64,000 nucleotides of DNA. It comes from Mycobacterium sp. D16Q14. GTDB lineage: Bacteria; Actinomycetota; Actinomycetes; Mycobacteriales; Mycobacteriaceae. How positions within the stretch are numbered: position 1 is the first letter of the stretch; the number at the start of each line of letters is the position of its first letter. Where the stretch lies: contig MAEX01000017.1 in the NCBI GenBank assembly GCA_002013415.1, positions 1 through 64,000 on the forward strand. Direction: 5' to 3'. This document shows, piece after piece, positions 33,013-41,189 of this stretch. The translations under genes and the position numbers were made by a program. The notes beneath the pieces were generated by a model. The model saw nothing but the letters and a program-made list of their open reading frames with translations, did not search any database and was not told the origin of the DNA.

Positions 33013-33883
33013 GTACTTCACGGATTGGGCCGACGTCCCGCCCGGCTACGCCCCGACGTTCCCGGACAAGACGGTTTTTCCTGCCGTTTTCCCCAAGCTG
33101 CTGCCCGGTTCGGGCCCTGATGGCACCCGTCCACATCCCGCGCCGAAGCATCCGTCGGGGGCGATACCGCCGGCCATCCCCAAGGAGCTGATTCCCCGGC
33201 ACGTCGCGGTGGTGATGGACGGCAACGGGCGCTGGGCGCGCGCCCGCGGGTTGCCACGCACCGAGGGGCACAAGATGGGCGAGGCCACCATGATGGACAT
33301 GGTCTGCGGTGCCATCGAGATGGGCATCCCGTGGCTCACCACCTACGCGTTCTCGACGGAGAACTGGAGAAGGCCCGCGGACGAGGTTCGATTTCTCATG
33401 GGCTTCAACCGCGACGTGGTCAAACGGCGCCGCCACGACCTGAACAACATGGGGGTGCGGTTCCGCTGGGCCGGGCAGAAGACGCGGTTGTGGAGCAGCG
33501 TCTACAAGGAGCTCGAGATCACCGAGGAGCTTACCAAGAACAACAGCACGCTGACATTGACCACATGCATCAACTACGGTGGCCGGGCCGAAATCGTCGA
33601 AGCGACAAGGAGAATCGCCCGGCTGGTGGAGTCCGGGCAGCTCAAGCCGGACCGCATCACCGAGGAGACCGTTGCCAAATACCTCGACGAGCCGGATATG
33701 CCTGACGTCGATCTGTTTCTGCGGCCCTCGGGTGAGTTTCGGTCTAGCAACTTCATGATGTGGCAGTCGGCATACGCCGAGTTCGTGTTCCAGGAAAAGA
33801 TGTACCCCGATTTCGATCGCCGCGACCTCTGGGCGGCTTGCCTGGAGTATGCGCAGCGCGACCGGCGATTCGGTACGGCGTAG
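32975..33883 (+). CDS. uppS: Long-chain (decaprenyl) diphosphate synthase, cis-prenyltransferase
   Basis: This 302-residue cis-prenyltransferase carries an extra N-terminal tail of about 70 residues, as in mycobacterial Rv2361c. VVMDGNGRWARARG (79-92) contains the catalytic Asp82, and LFLRPSGEFRSSNFMMWQSAYAE is the C-terminal substrate-binding motif. It builds decaprenyl phosphate, the lipid carrier for peptidoglycan, arabinogalactan and LAM synthesis. The start lies inside the end of recO, indicating coupling. Confidence 0.92.
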   Translation: MVKSSQPDPQQDKYFTDWADVPPGYAPTFPDKTVFPAVFPKLLPGSGPDGTRPHPAPKHPSGAIPPAIPKELIPRHVAVVMDGNGRWARARGLPRTEGHKMGEATMMDMVCGAIEMGIPWLTTYAFSTENWRRPADEVRFLMGFNRDVVKRRRHDLNNMGVRFRWAGQKTRLWSSVYKELEITEELTKNNSTLTLTTCINYGGRAEIVEATRRIARLVESGQLKPDRITEETVAKYLDEPDMPDVDLFLRPSGEFRSSNFMMWQSAYAEFVFQEKMYPDFDRRDLWAACLEYAQRDRRFGTA

Positions 33884-34290
33884 TGACCGACCCCGATAAC
33901 GGAGCCGACGAGATTCTGGACCGGGTGCACCGTGTGCTGCACCCGGTGCTGCCGGTCACCAGGGAAGCCGATGGTGCGCTGACCGCCGATTACGAGGGCA
34001 CGCTCACCTCGATCCGCGCTGTCACCATCGCACCGGGTCTGGATGTGGTGTCGCTGTCGCAGGTGCTGGCCTGGGACGTGGCCGTCAATGCGAAATCGCG
34101 GCATCTGGTCGACGGGCTCGCGCAGAAGTCCCTGTTTGGGAACATTCTGTTGATCGCCAAGGGGCGCAAGGCGGATGTGTTGTTGCGTTACAACTTTCCC
34201 GCCACCGAAATAACGGATGAGGCATTGGTGACACTGCTGCTGATGGTGTTTTCGACGGGCGCTGACGCGAGAAAGGCGTTGGGTAACTAG
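33883..34290 (+). CDS. Conserved mycobacterial protein, Rv2360c-like (135 aa)
   Basis: The GTG at 33883 overlaps the uppS stop by one base (TAGTG). The product is an alpha/beta protein with GTLTSIRAVTIAPGLDVVSLSQVLAWDVA and LLLMVFSTGADARKALGN. It resembles the type III secretion chaperone-like fold of YbjN-type proteins, but only weakly. Position between uppS and zur matches Rv2360c, of unknown function. Its stop overlaps the convergent zur gene by 4 bp. Confidence 0.72.
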   Translation: MTDPDNGADEILDRVHRVLHPVLPVTREADGALTADYEGTLTSIRAVTIAPGLDVVSLSQVLAWDVAVNAKSRHLVDGLAQKSLFGNILLIAKGRKADVLLRYNFPATEITDEALVTLLLMVFSTGADARKALGN

Positions 34291-34718
34291 GGGAGCGGGT
34301 TGGCGGCGCTGCAGCGACTGCACAGACCGAAGACTTCCACCGTGTGGTGGACTTCGGTGAAGCCATGCTCCACGGCGATGTCGGCGGCCCACGCCTCGAC
34401 CGCACCTGCCTGTACCTCGACCGCGAAACCGCAACTCTGGCAGACCAAGTGGTGGTGGTGGCCGTCCGAACAGCGCCGGTAAACCGACTCGCCCGTGTCA
34501 TTGCGCAGCACATCGACCTCGCCCGAGGTCGACATCGACTGCAGGGTCCGATAAACGGTGGTCAGGCCAATGCCTTCCCCGGTGCGCTTGAGTTCGTCAT
34601 GCAGTTCTTGTGCGGACCTGAATTCGTCGGTCCGTTTCAGCAGGGCGGTAATGGCCGCGCGCTGGCGGGTGGAACGCACGGTTCCCGGCAAGACCGGCCG
34701 CTCCTCGCGGACGCTCAT
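34287..34718 (-). CDS. zur: Zinc uptake regulator Zur (FurB)
   Basis: This 143-residue Fur-family protein has the winged helix with GIGLTTVYRTLQSM (49-62), a HHHH run at 87-90 and two structural-zinc pairs, CQSC (93-96) and CSRC (133-136). The M. tuberculosis homologue (Rv2359) binds Zn2+ and represses zinc uptake and alternative ribosomal protein genes. It is co-transcribed with smtB, whose stop it overlaps. A Fur-type box lies 0.8 kb away in front of the large plus-strand operon and is a natural target. Confidence 0.93.
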   Translation of the reverse strand: MSVREERPVLPGTVRSTRQRAAITALLKRTDEFRSAQELHDELKRTGEGIGLTTVYRTLQSMSTSGEVDVLRNDTGESVYRRCSDGHHHHLVCQSCGFAVEVQAGAVEAWAADIAVEHGFTEVHHTVEVFGLCSRCSAANPLP

Positions 34719-35074
34719 CGCTGTTCCTCGGTGTGCGCAACGGCGTCGACGACGATATGAGAAAGGTGATCGTCGACGAGGCGGTACATCACCTCGCGCC
34801 CCTGGCGCTCTCCGGAAACCACGCCGGCAGCCTTGAGCACCCGTAGGTGCTGACTGATGAGCGGCTGGGCGACACCGACCGCGTCGACCAACTCGTGGAC
34901 GCAGCGTTGCGATTCGCGCAGCTGTAGCACGATGGCGATGCGCACCGGAGCGGCAAGTGCACGGAGCAGCTCACCGGACTGTTCGAGGATCTCGCGCGGG
35001 GGCAGCGGGCCGGGCGGCGTGAGTGGAGCATGCGGTGGTTCGTCATGTGCGGAACTAAGCACGGTGTTCACCAC
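34715..35074 (-). CDS. smtB: Zinc-sensing ArsR/SmtB-family repressor
   Basis: This 119-residue ArsR-type regulator has VAQPLISQHLRVLKAAGVV as recognition helix region. The C-terminal helix carries the full alpha-5 zinc motif D101-x-H103-x10-H114-x2-E117, as in SmtB/CzrA proteins. In M. tuberculosis the homologue (Rv2358) senses excess Zn2+ and controls the smtB-zur operon. Start GTG 35074 or the next codon GTG 35071. The first gene of the two-gene zinc-regulator operon. Confidence 0.92.
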   Translation of the reverse strand: MVNTVLSSAHDEPPHAPLTPPGPLPPREILEQSGELLRALAAPVRIAIVLQLRESQRCVHELVDAVGVAQPLISQHLRVLKAAGVVSGERQGREVMYRLVDDHLSHIVVDAVAHTEEQR

Positions 35075-35477
35075 GGCGCTTCACCTCAACCTGAATCACG
35101 CCCCGGCCTGTCCGGAGACCCAACATACGGTCCGGCGACAAACCGGGCCCATCTCTTGAGGGTAGTGGCCGATTGCCGATCTGGTTATCAGGGTGTTGTT
35201 GTGGCGGCTGGGGATCAGTGTGGACTCGGGTCACGGAAGGGCGCCACCCCCGGCGCTCAGAAAGTTTGCTGTAGTGCCTCGATTTGCCGACGTGGTGGGT
35301 GGCGAGTGGAGTGGAAGGGCCTGCAAGTCTGGCCACAATCGGTGACTTGACCATGGTGGCCCGGTGTTCACTCGATGTTGGCGTAGTCGAGTTTCTGATC
35401 TGCCGCATCGTAATTTATGCACCTTAACCGGCCAATGGTGGGTGAGAAGCGTCACAGCCTGCTCACGGGTCCCGGCG
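35075..35477. other. Non-coding stretch between smtB and the Fur-box promoter
   Basis: About 400 bp with no convincing gene on either strand. It must hold the smtB promoter on its left side, but I could not assign it. A short GCGCC/GGCGC hairpin is near 35239-35253. The right end leads into the plus-strand promoter at 35478. Confidence 0.4.
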
Positions 35478-35506
35478 TTGACACGCGGCCGCTACGTCTC
35501 TACGTT
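35478..35506 (+). promoter_or_regulatory. Consensus promoter of the 22-kb operon
   Basis: TTGACA (35478-35483) and TACGTT (35501-35506) are separated by exactly 17 bp. This is the best match to a housekeeping promoter in the window. Transcription should start at about 35513, inside the Fur-type box that follows, so a bound repressor would block initiation directly. Confidence 0.7.
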
Positions 35507-35508
35507 AT

Positions 35509-35527
35509 GAAAACGATAATCATTATC
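35509..35527 (+). promoter_or_regulatory. Fur-family operator (probable Zur box)
   Basis: The 19 bases GAAAACGATAATCATTATC match the classical Fur box at 17 of 19 positions. The core GATAAT-C-ATTATC (35515-35527) is a perfect hyphenated palindrome. A flanking TGAAAA on the left also recalls actinobacterial Zur sites. With zur encoded 0.8 kb away, and because the mycobacterial iron regulator IdeR uses a different TTAGG-type box, Zur is the most likely binder. That assignment is inference. Confidence 0.65.
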
Positions 35528-35563
35528 AATTAAAGTTGTGACGTCTACTTGAGGATGATCGCC

Positions 35564-36646
35564 ATGGCCACCTTTGCTACCGGCACCGACGAGCTGAAGA
35601 ACACCGACGGTGTGAACCGGCCGGGGTGGTTTGTCAGCAGACGCGTCGACGTCCTCTTCGTCTTCGGTTTGGGCGCGTTGTTGTCGGCAGTGCTCTTCGC
35701 GGCCGACGGGCACAAGGGGGTATTCCTCGTCGGTGCGGTGGCCTTCTCCCTGCTTTCCGACCTCCCGCATGTGCTGACCACCACGGCGCGCGTGTGGATG
35801 GATCCTCGCGAGCGGTCCCGGTTCTGGGCGCACTACATGATCAGCTTCGTCGTGGTCGCCGCGATCGTCGGCACGTTGTGGTTCGGCGGCTGGATGGTGC
35901 CGCTGCTGGCCGTCTGGGCCTATTGGCAGGTGTTCCACGTTCTCAAACAGCACTTCGGCATCATCAACATCTACGCCGCGAAGAATGGCTATAAGGGCCC
36001 GCGCAACCGGATCAAGTACGCGCTGTACGCCGTCTGCTTGGCTCCGGTGCTGTACCGGGCGAGCCAGGGCCTGAACTTTTCCGAGTACGTGGTCTTCGGT
36101 CACCGACTGCCCTTCTCGAACCTGAGCGTGCCGGTGCCGCCCATTCCCGGATTCTTGGTTATCGCTGGATTCGTCTGCGCCGCAGTTATGTTGGGTATCG
36201 CCGTCTGGGAGCAGGTGCAGCTGAAGCGGGCCGGACAGCGCACACTGCCGGCCATGTCGGTGGCAACCTTCGTCATCGCGGCGCTGTCCTACAACCTGTC
36301 CTATCTGCTGGTCTCGGACCTTTTCGCGCTCATCCTGATCGCGACGACAACGCACAGCCTGCAGTACCACCTGATCAACTGGACGCGGAACAACACCCGC
36401 TTCGCGCGCACCGAGGACCCGGGCGAGAAGAAGCTGCTGCTGGCACGGCTCTCGACGCGTAAGGCGCTGCCGCTGTACATCGCCTTCTTCGGGGGGCTGG
36501 GCATCCTCGCGGGGCAGCTCGACACGGTCATCTTCGCGGTCCCGCTGACCTTCGTGCTGCACCACTTCTACATGGACGGTGCGCTGTGGAAGAGTAAGGG
36601 CAATCCCGAACTGGCCTACGACCTGGGAATCGTTCGTGCTGGATAG
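35564..36646 (+). CDS. His-rich polytopic membrane protein, first gene of the operon (360 aa)
   Basis: The start is chosen at ATG 35564, 9 nt after TGAGG; ATG 35555 and TTG 35549 are alternatives. About eight to nine membrane segments are predicted. Conserved-looking His residues cluster near the membrane: DLPHVL, WAHYM, QVFHVLKQHFG, THSLQYHLINW and VLHHFYMDG. Spaced HxxxH/HH sets like these are typical of membrane di-metal oxygenases such as desaturases and hydroxylases, so it may be a lipid-modifying oxidase. I do not recognise the family. The stop lies 11 bp inside the next gene. Confidence 0.6.
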   Translation: MATFATGTDELKNTDGVNRPGWFVSRRVDVLFVFGLGALLSAVLFAADGHKGVFLVGAVAFSLLSDLPHVLTTTARVWMDPRERSRFWAHYMISFVVVAAIVGTLWFGGWMVPLLAVWAYWQVFHVLKQHFGIINIYAAKNGYKGPRNRIKYALYAVCLAPVLYRASQGLNFSEYVVFGHRLPFSNLSVPVPPIPGFLVIAGFVCAAVMLGIAVWEQVQLKRAGQRTLPAMSVATFVIAALSYNLSYLLVSDLFALILIATTTHSLQYHLINWTRNNTRFARTEDPGEKKLLLARLSTRKALPLYIAFFGGLGILAGQLDTVIFAVPLTFVLHHFYMDGALWKSKGNPELAYDLGIVRAG

Positions 36647-37802
36647 CGGACTGATCGAGCAGCGACAGGCTCGCCTGCCGGTGTCGGTGCGGCGCGTCGA
36701 GTCGCACCGCGAGGCCAAGCAATTCGTCGCGATGCCCTGGCGCATCTATGGTGACGACCCCAACTGGCGTCCCACGCTGCGCCGCGTCATACACGCGAAG
36801 ATGAACTCCAAGCACAACCCGCTGCACCGCGAGGTGCAGATCGAGAACTTTGTCGCCTACCGCGGCGACTGCCCCGTGGGCCGCATCTCCGCCAGCATCG
36901 ACTCGGCCTACGTGCAGCGCTACGGCGAGTGCGCATTCTTCGGGTTCTTCGAGAGCGAGGATGACGACGCGGTCGCGGGCGCCCTGCTCGGGGCGGCCGA
37001 GCAATGGGCCGTACGCCGGGGCATCACCAAGATGGTCGGCCCGTTCAGCTATACCTCTCGCGAGGAAGTCGGCCTCCTGATCGCCGGGTACGACAGGCCG
37101 CCGGCGGTCATGCAGCCCTACAACCCCCGGTACTACCCGGCGCTGGTAGAGGCGGCCGGATATCGCAAGAAGTTCGATACCGCCTCCTTCCGCTGGCATG
37201 TCGACGGCAGCCGGGAGGTCCAGCAGCGCCTGCTCAAGCGGGCCGACGCGGTCATGCGCGACCAGGGGGTGACGGTGCGCTCGGTGCGGATGCGCGACTA
37301 CGGCGACGAGCTGGAGATGTTGCGCGGGCTCTACAACGACTCCTTTGCACACCACCCCGAGAATGTCCCGCTCAGCCGTGAGGTGTTCTCGGGGATGGCC
37401 GCGGAGATGCGGCCCCTGATCGACCCGAACATCGTCCGCATAGTCGAATCCGCTGGCAACCCAGTGGGATTCCTGTTGATGCTCCCCGACGTCCACGAGG
37501 TCGTCGGACGCTCGGGCCGACTCACGCCGGCGCTGCTGGCACGGCTCGCGGCCCGGCGCGACGGGCGCATCCGCGGAATCGACACCGCCGTCGTGGTGCT
37601 CATCGGCGCGGTGCAGACCCAGTTCGGTGCAGGGATCGGAAGGATCCTGGCGGGGGAGATCGTCCGGACGATCACTGGCAGCGGCTACTCCTCGGTTGCC
37701 ACCACCTGGGTGCATGAGGACAACGTGTGGTCGAATTCGCTTACCTCCCAAATGAAGACGGACCCGGAGAAAATCCATCGGGTCTACCAGAAGGCGCTGT
37801 GA
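36636..37802 (+). CDS. GNAT-fold N-acyltransferase-like protein (388 aa)
   Basis: The GTG at 36636 overlaps the upstream gene by 11 bp. The sequence follows a large bacterial GNAT-like family: RRVESHREAKQFVAMPWRIY, then DPNWRPTLR, CPVGRISASID, GFFESEDDDAVAGALL, RRGITKMVGPFSYTSREEVG and VMQPYNPRYYPALVEAAGY. It has no signal peptide. In this operon it could acylate an amine, together with the acyl-ACP-type acyltransferase at 42691. Substrate unknown. Confidence 0.65.
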   Translation: MLDSGLIEQRQARLPVSVRRVESHREAKQFVAMPWRIYGDDPNWRPTLRRVIHAKMNSKHNPLHREVQIENFVAYRGDCPVGRISASIDSAYVQRYGECAFFGFFESEDDDAVAGALLGAAEQWAVRRGITKMVGPFSYTSREEVGLLIAGYDRPPAVMQPYNPRYYPALVEAAGYRKKFDTASFRWHVDGSREVQQRLLKRADAVMRDQGVTVRSVRMRDYGDELEMLRGLYNDSFAHHPENVPLSREVFSGMAAEMRPLIDPNIVRIVESAGNPVGFLLMLPDVHEVVGRSGRLTPALLARLAARRDGRIRGIDTAVVVLIGAVQTQFGAGIGRILAGEIVRTITGSGYSSVATTWVHEDNVWSNSLTSQMKTDPEKIHRVYQKAL

Positions 37803-38782
37803 TGGGCAGCCGGATACTGGTCACCGGGGCCACCGGGTACCTGGGTTCCACCCTCGTCGCGTCTTTGGTACAGGCGGGCGAGCGGGTCACCGTCCTGACG
37901 AACCCGCACGACTCCGCCGTTCTCGGCGGCGAGCTGCGTGCGCACGTCGACACGGTCTGCGCCGACATCACCGATGCGCAGAGTATCGATGACGCGATGC
38001 GCGGTGTCTCCCACGTGTATCACCTCGCCGGTATCGCGTCACCGAATACCCGGCTGGGACATAAGATTTGGCAGACCAATGTGCTCGGTACCTACCAGGT
38101 GGCGCGTGCCGCCCTGAAGCACGGTGTCCAGCGCGTGGTACACGTTTCGTCGACCGCCGCCGTCGGCTACCCGCCCAACGGTGTGGTGGCCGACGAAGAC
38201 TTTGATCTGCGGGATTCGGTGCTGGACAACGTGTATTCGGAGTCCAAGCGCGCGGGGGAGCGGCTGGTGCTGGACTTCGCCGAGCGCGGTCTGGACGTTG
38301 TCGTCGTGAACCCCGCCGCCGTATTCGCGCCGGGCGCGGGGCCCGCCCGGTCCTGGCAGGGGCTGTTGGTCGCTGCCCGCAAGGGTCTGCTGCGCGTGGT
38401 GCCGCCCGGCGGCACCGCGGTGTGCTCGGCGCGGGATTTCGTCGTGGGTATCACCGCGGCGATGGCCAAGGGCGACACCGGGCGCCGGTACATCCTGAGC
38501 ACTGCGAATCTGTCCTACCGGCAGATCGGGGAGCTGCTCGTGACCGCGGTGGGGCGCGATCACCCGGTGCGGTCCGCGCCCATGGGGCTGTTCCGCGCGG
38601 TGGGCAAGGGCAACAGGCTGGTGCGTGATGTCTCCATGCGCTTCGACCCCGACGATGCGCTGATTCCCGAGAACGTGGAACTGATGGCCCGTGAGGTGTA
38701 TTACGCGCCCGATAGGGCAGTGCGAGAGCTGGGAATTCCCCAGGTGTCTACCCACGAATTGATAGCGGAGTTTGTGCGATGA
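37802..38782 (+). CDS. NAD(P)-dependent epimerase/dehydratase (extended SDR)
   Basis: This 326-residue protein has the Rossmann motif GATGYLG (residues 8-14), the downstream VYHLAGIAS and the catalytic YSESK (Tyr-x3-Lys), with VVVNPAAVFAPG after it. The family includes sugar-nucleotide epimerases, 3-beta-hydroxysteroid dehydrogenases and aldehyde or ketone reductases. In this lipid operon an oxidation/reduction of an acyl or head-group intermediate is plausible. Start ATG 37802 (GTG 37799 adjacent). The stop overlaps the desaturase start by 4 bp. Confidence 0.8.
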   Translation: MGSRILVTGATGYLGSTLVASLVQAGERVTVLTNPHDSAVLGGELRAHVDTVCADITDAQSIDDAMRGVSHVYHLAGIASPNTRLGHKIWQTNVLGTYQVARAALKHGVQRVVHVSSTAAVGYPPNGVVADEDFDLRDSVLDNVYSESKRAGERLVLDFAERGLDVVVVNPAAVFAPGAGPARSWQGLLVAARKGLLRVVPPGGTAVCSARDFVVGITAAMAKGDTGRRYILSTANLSYRQIGELLVTAVGRDHPVRSAPMGLFRAVGKGNRLVRDVSMRFDPDDALIPENVELMAREVYYAPDRAVRELGIPQVSTHELIAEFVR

Positions 38783-39837
38783 CGGTCGAGGCGCGGCAGA
38801 CGCAGGGTGGCTCCAAGGAAGCGCTCGGCATCTCGATGGCCGATGCGCGGGCACTGGTGGCAGACCTGACCGCACGCCGCCAATGGATCTACTGGCTGGA
38901 CCTGGCCGCCTGCGTGGCGATCGGTTACACGGCATTCCTGTTGTGTCCGGCCGATGATCTGCTGTCGGTGCCCGCGGCGGCCTGCATGGTGGTGGCGGCC
39001 TTCGCGTTCTATCGTGCCGTGTTGTTCGTCCACGAGCTCGTGCACGCCGAGCGCGACCTGCGCTGGTTCTCGATGGTGTGGCATGCGATATGCGGAATCC
39101 CGCTACTGACACCGAAGTTCACCTTCGAGTTCCATCATGAGCACCACGCGTCGCGCACCTATGGCACCGCCGAGGACGGGGAGTATGTGGCCTACAGCAG
39201 CGAACCGCGCTGGCGCATTATCCTCTTGCCGTTCACCGCGCTGGGCGGGCCGTTGGCATTTGTCTTCCGGTTCCTGGTGCTGGCCCCGCTGAGCTGGCTG
39301 ATTCCCGCGATCAGGCCCGTCGTGCTCACCCGTGCGTCATCGCTCATGATCGACGCCGATTTTGAGCGGCCGTTGCCGCCGGAAGGCACGCCCCGCTCCT
39401 GGCTGGTGCAGGAAATCGCTTGTTTCGCCTACACATTGGCCCTGCTGGTATTGCTGCTCCTGGGCGCCTACTCGCCGTACCGGCTGCTGGAGGCGCATCT
39501 GGTGGTCGCCATGGCGTTGTTCGTGAACTGGCTGCGGGTGCTCGCGGCGCACCGGTACGAGGGCACGACCGAGCGGATGACCTTCCCGGAGCAGGTTCTC
39601 GATTCCATCGACCATCCGTCGGTCCCGGTACTGGGTTCACTATGGGCGCCGGTGGGGTTGCGTTTCCATGCGGTGCACCACTTCTTTCCCCAGTTGCCCT
39701 ACCACCAGCTAGGTGAGGCGCGCCGCCGGCTCATGGCGGCGATCCCGCCCGATGCCGGGTACTGGTGCACCGAAGACCGTTCACTCGCCTCATCGCTGCG
39801 GCGTTTACTTGCCCACCCGCGTAAGGACACGGTATGA
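38779..39837 (+). CDS. Membrane fatty acid desaturase
   Basis: This 352-residue membrane protein has three His boxes: HELVH (85-89), HHEHH (119-123) and HAVHH (297-301), spaced between paired membrane helices as in di-iron fatty acid desaturases and hydroxylases. It likely introduces a double bond or hydroxyl group into a fatty acyl chain using O2. Within the operon it can tailor the acyl group that the ligase and carrier protein deliver. ATGA overlaps on both sides. Confidence 0.85.
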   Translation: MTVEARQTQGGSKEALGISMADARALVADLTARRQWIYWLDLAACVAIGYTAFLLCPADDLLSVPAAACMVVAAFAFYRAVLFVHELVHAERDLRWFSMVWHAICGIPLLTPKFTFEFHHEHHASRTYGTAEDGEYVAYSSEPRWRIILLPFTALGGPLAFVFRFLVLAPLSWLIPAIRPVVLTRASSLMIDADFERPLPPEGTPRSWLVQEIACFAYTLALLVLLLLGAYSPYRLLEAHLVVAMALFVNWLRVLAAHRYEGTTERMTFPEQVLDSIDHPSVPVLGSLWAPVGLRFHAVHHFFPQLPYHQLGEARRRLMAAIPPDAGYWCTEDRSLASSLRRLLAHPRKDTV

Positions 39838-41189
39838 ACGCCACCCAATTGACCGCCATGGCAAGAGAATCCGGAGCCGCCACCTACTCCCGCCGCCTGC
39901 CGATACGGCCGGTGGAGGCGCGGGGTGCCCGGGTGCGCGCCGATGACGGCCGCTGGTATGTCGACTGCCTGGCCGCTGCCGGGGCCATGTCCTTGGGCTG
40001 GAATCACCCCGTCGTCAGTGAGGCCGTCATGAAGACGGTTTCCTCCGGAGAGCCATTGCTGTCACTGGACTTCCACACGCCGTCCCGGGACCGTTTCGTC
40101 GAGGAGCTGCTCGCCATCCTGCCGGTGCGGCTTGCCGCCGACGCCAGCATTCACTTGTGTTCACCGAGTGGGGCGAGCGCGGTGGAGGCGGCGCTCATGC
40201 TCGCCGAGGTGGCCACCGGCGGACGCGAACACGTGGGCGTGCAAGGCGGGTTCCACGGCTGCACGCGGGCCGCACGCGCGGCGAGCTCCGGCGGGGGCTT
40301 GCGCCAGCAGCCGGTGGTGCTGGCTCCGCACGCGAGCTTCCTGCCATACCCGCAGGAGTACCGCAGCCCGTTTGGGGTGGGCGGGGAAGAGGGTATCGAC
40401 CTGGCGATCGCAGCGGCCGACGGGCTTGCGCGTCCGCACAGCGGCGTGACGGCGCCGGCATCGCTGATCGCCGAGTTTGTGCTGGGTGAGGGCGGGGTGA
40501 TTGCCGCTCCGCCACGTTGGGGGCAGGCATTGCGCCGGACCGCATCGACGCTTGGGATACCGCTGATCGCCGATGAGGTGCAGGCCGGTATGTACCGCAC
40601 GGGCCCGGCATGGGCGTTTCAGCACTGCGGCATCGAACCCGACATGGTGGTGATCTCCAAGGGGCTTGGCTCCGGCATCCCCATCGCGGTCCTGGTGGTG
40701 CGTAAGGAATTCGACGTGTGGGAGCCCGGCGCGTTCACCGGGACCTTCCGCGGGAACGCGATGGCCTTTGCCGCTGCCAGCGCCGTGATGCGCTTCGCGC
40801 GCGAGAACGGCCTGCGTGGGCAGGTTGCTGCCCGCGGCAAGGTATTCCTGGATGGCTTGAATGCCATCGCATCCCGCTCGAACCTGGTCGGTGATGTGCG
40901 CGGAGTCGGGCTCATGCTGGGCGTGGAGATCGTGGACCCCGATCTGCCGTGGCCGGATGAGGGCGGAGCGCCTGCGCCGGAGCTGGCCGCCGACATTCAG
41001 CGTGCGTGCCTGCACTACGGCCTGATTGTGGAGACCGGGGGCCAGTACGGCAACGTGGTGCGATTCTTGCCACCGTTGACCATTGAGGAACCCGATATCG
41101 CCGCGGCGCTCAACGCATTCGAATCGGCTCTCGTGGCGGTGGAGCGCACGCGGTCCACCAGCGAGCGCGCAGGGGCAGAGTCCTGGTGA
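39834..41189 (+). CDS. Diaminobutyrate-2-oxoglutarate aminotransferase-like (class III PLP)
   Basis: This 451-residue fold-type I enzyme has the PLP Lys276 in VISKGLGSGIPIAVLV. IHLCSPSGASAVEAAL, GGFHGCTRAARA and LIADEVQAGMYRTG are also present. The SPSGASAVEAA element and overall layout match Dat/EctB-type enzymes, which make L-2,4-diaminobutyrate from aspartate semialdehyde and glutamate. The next gene encodes the matching decarboxylase, as in the Acinetobacter dat-ddc pair. The two together should yield 1,3-diaminopropane. Another omega-amino acid could be the substrate. Overlaps both neighbours by 4 bp. Confidence 0.8.
   Translation: MNATQLTAMARESGAATYSRRLPIRPVEARGARVRADDGRWYVDCLAAAGAMSLGWNHPVVSEAVMKTVSSGEPLLSLDFHTPSRDRFVEELLAILPVRLAADASIHLCSPSGASAVEAALMLAEVATGGREHVGVQGGFHGCTRAARAASSGGGLRQQPVVLAPHASFLPYPQEYRSPFGVGGEEGIDLAIAAADGLARPHSGVTAPASLIAEFVLGEGGVIAAPPRWGQALRRTASTLGIPLIADEVQAGMYRTGPAWAFQHCGIEPDMVVISKGLGSGIPIAVLVVRKEFDVWEPGAFTGTFRGNAMAFAAASAVMRFARENGLRGQVAARGKVFLDGLNAIASRSNLVGDVRGVGLMLGVEIVDPDLPWPDEGGAPAPELAADIQRACLHYGLIVETGGQYGNVVRFLPPLTIEEPDIAAALNAFESALVAVERTRSTSERAGAESW

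Noticed and set aside
35509..35527. The operator as an IdeR iron box
   Set aside because: The IdeR consensus begins TTAGG and ends CCTAA; this sequence lacks both arms and instead follows the Fur/Zur type.
37799..37801. GTG as start of the SDR gene
   Set aside because: The adjacent ATG at 37802 is in frame and preferred; the difference is one residue.
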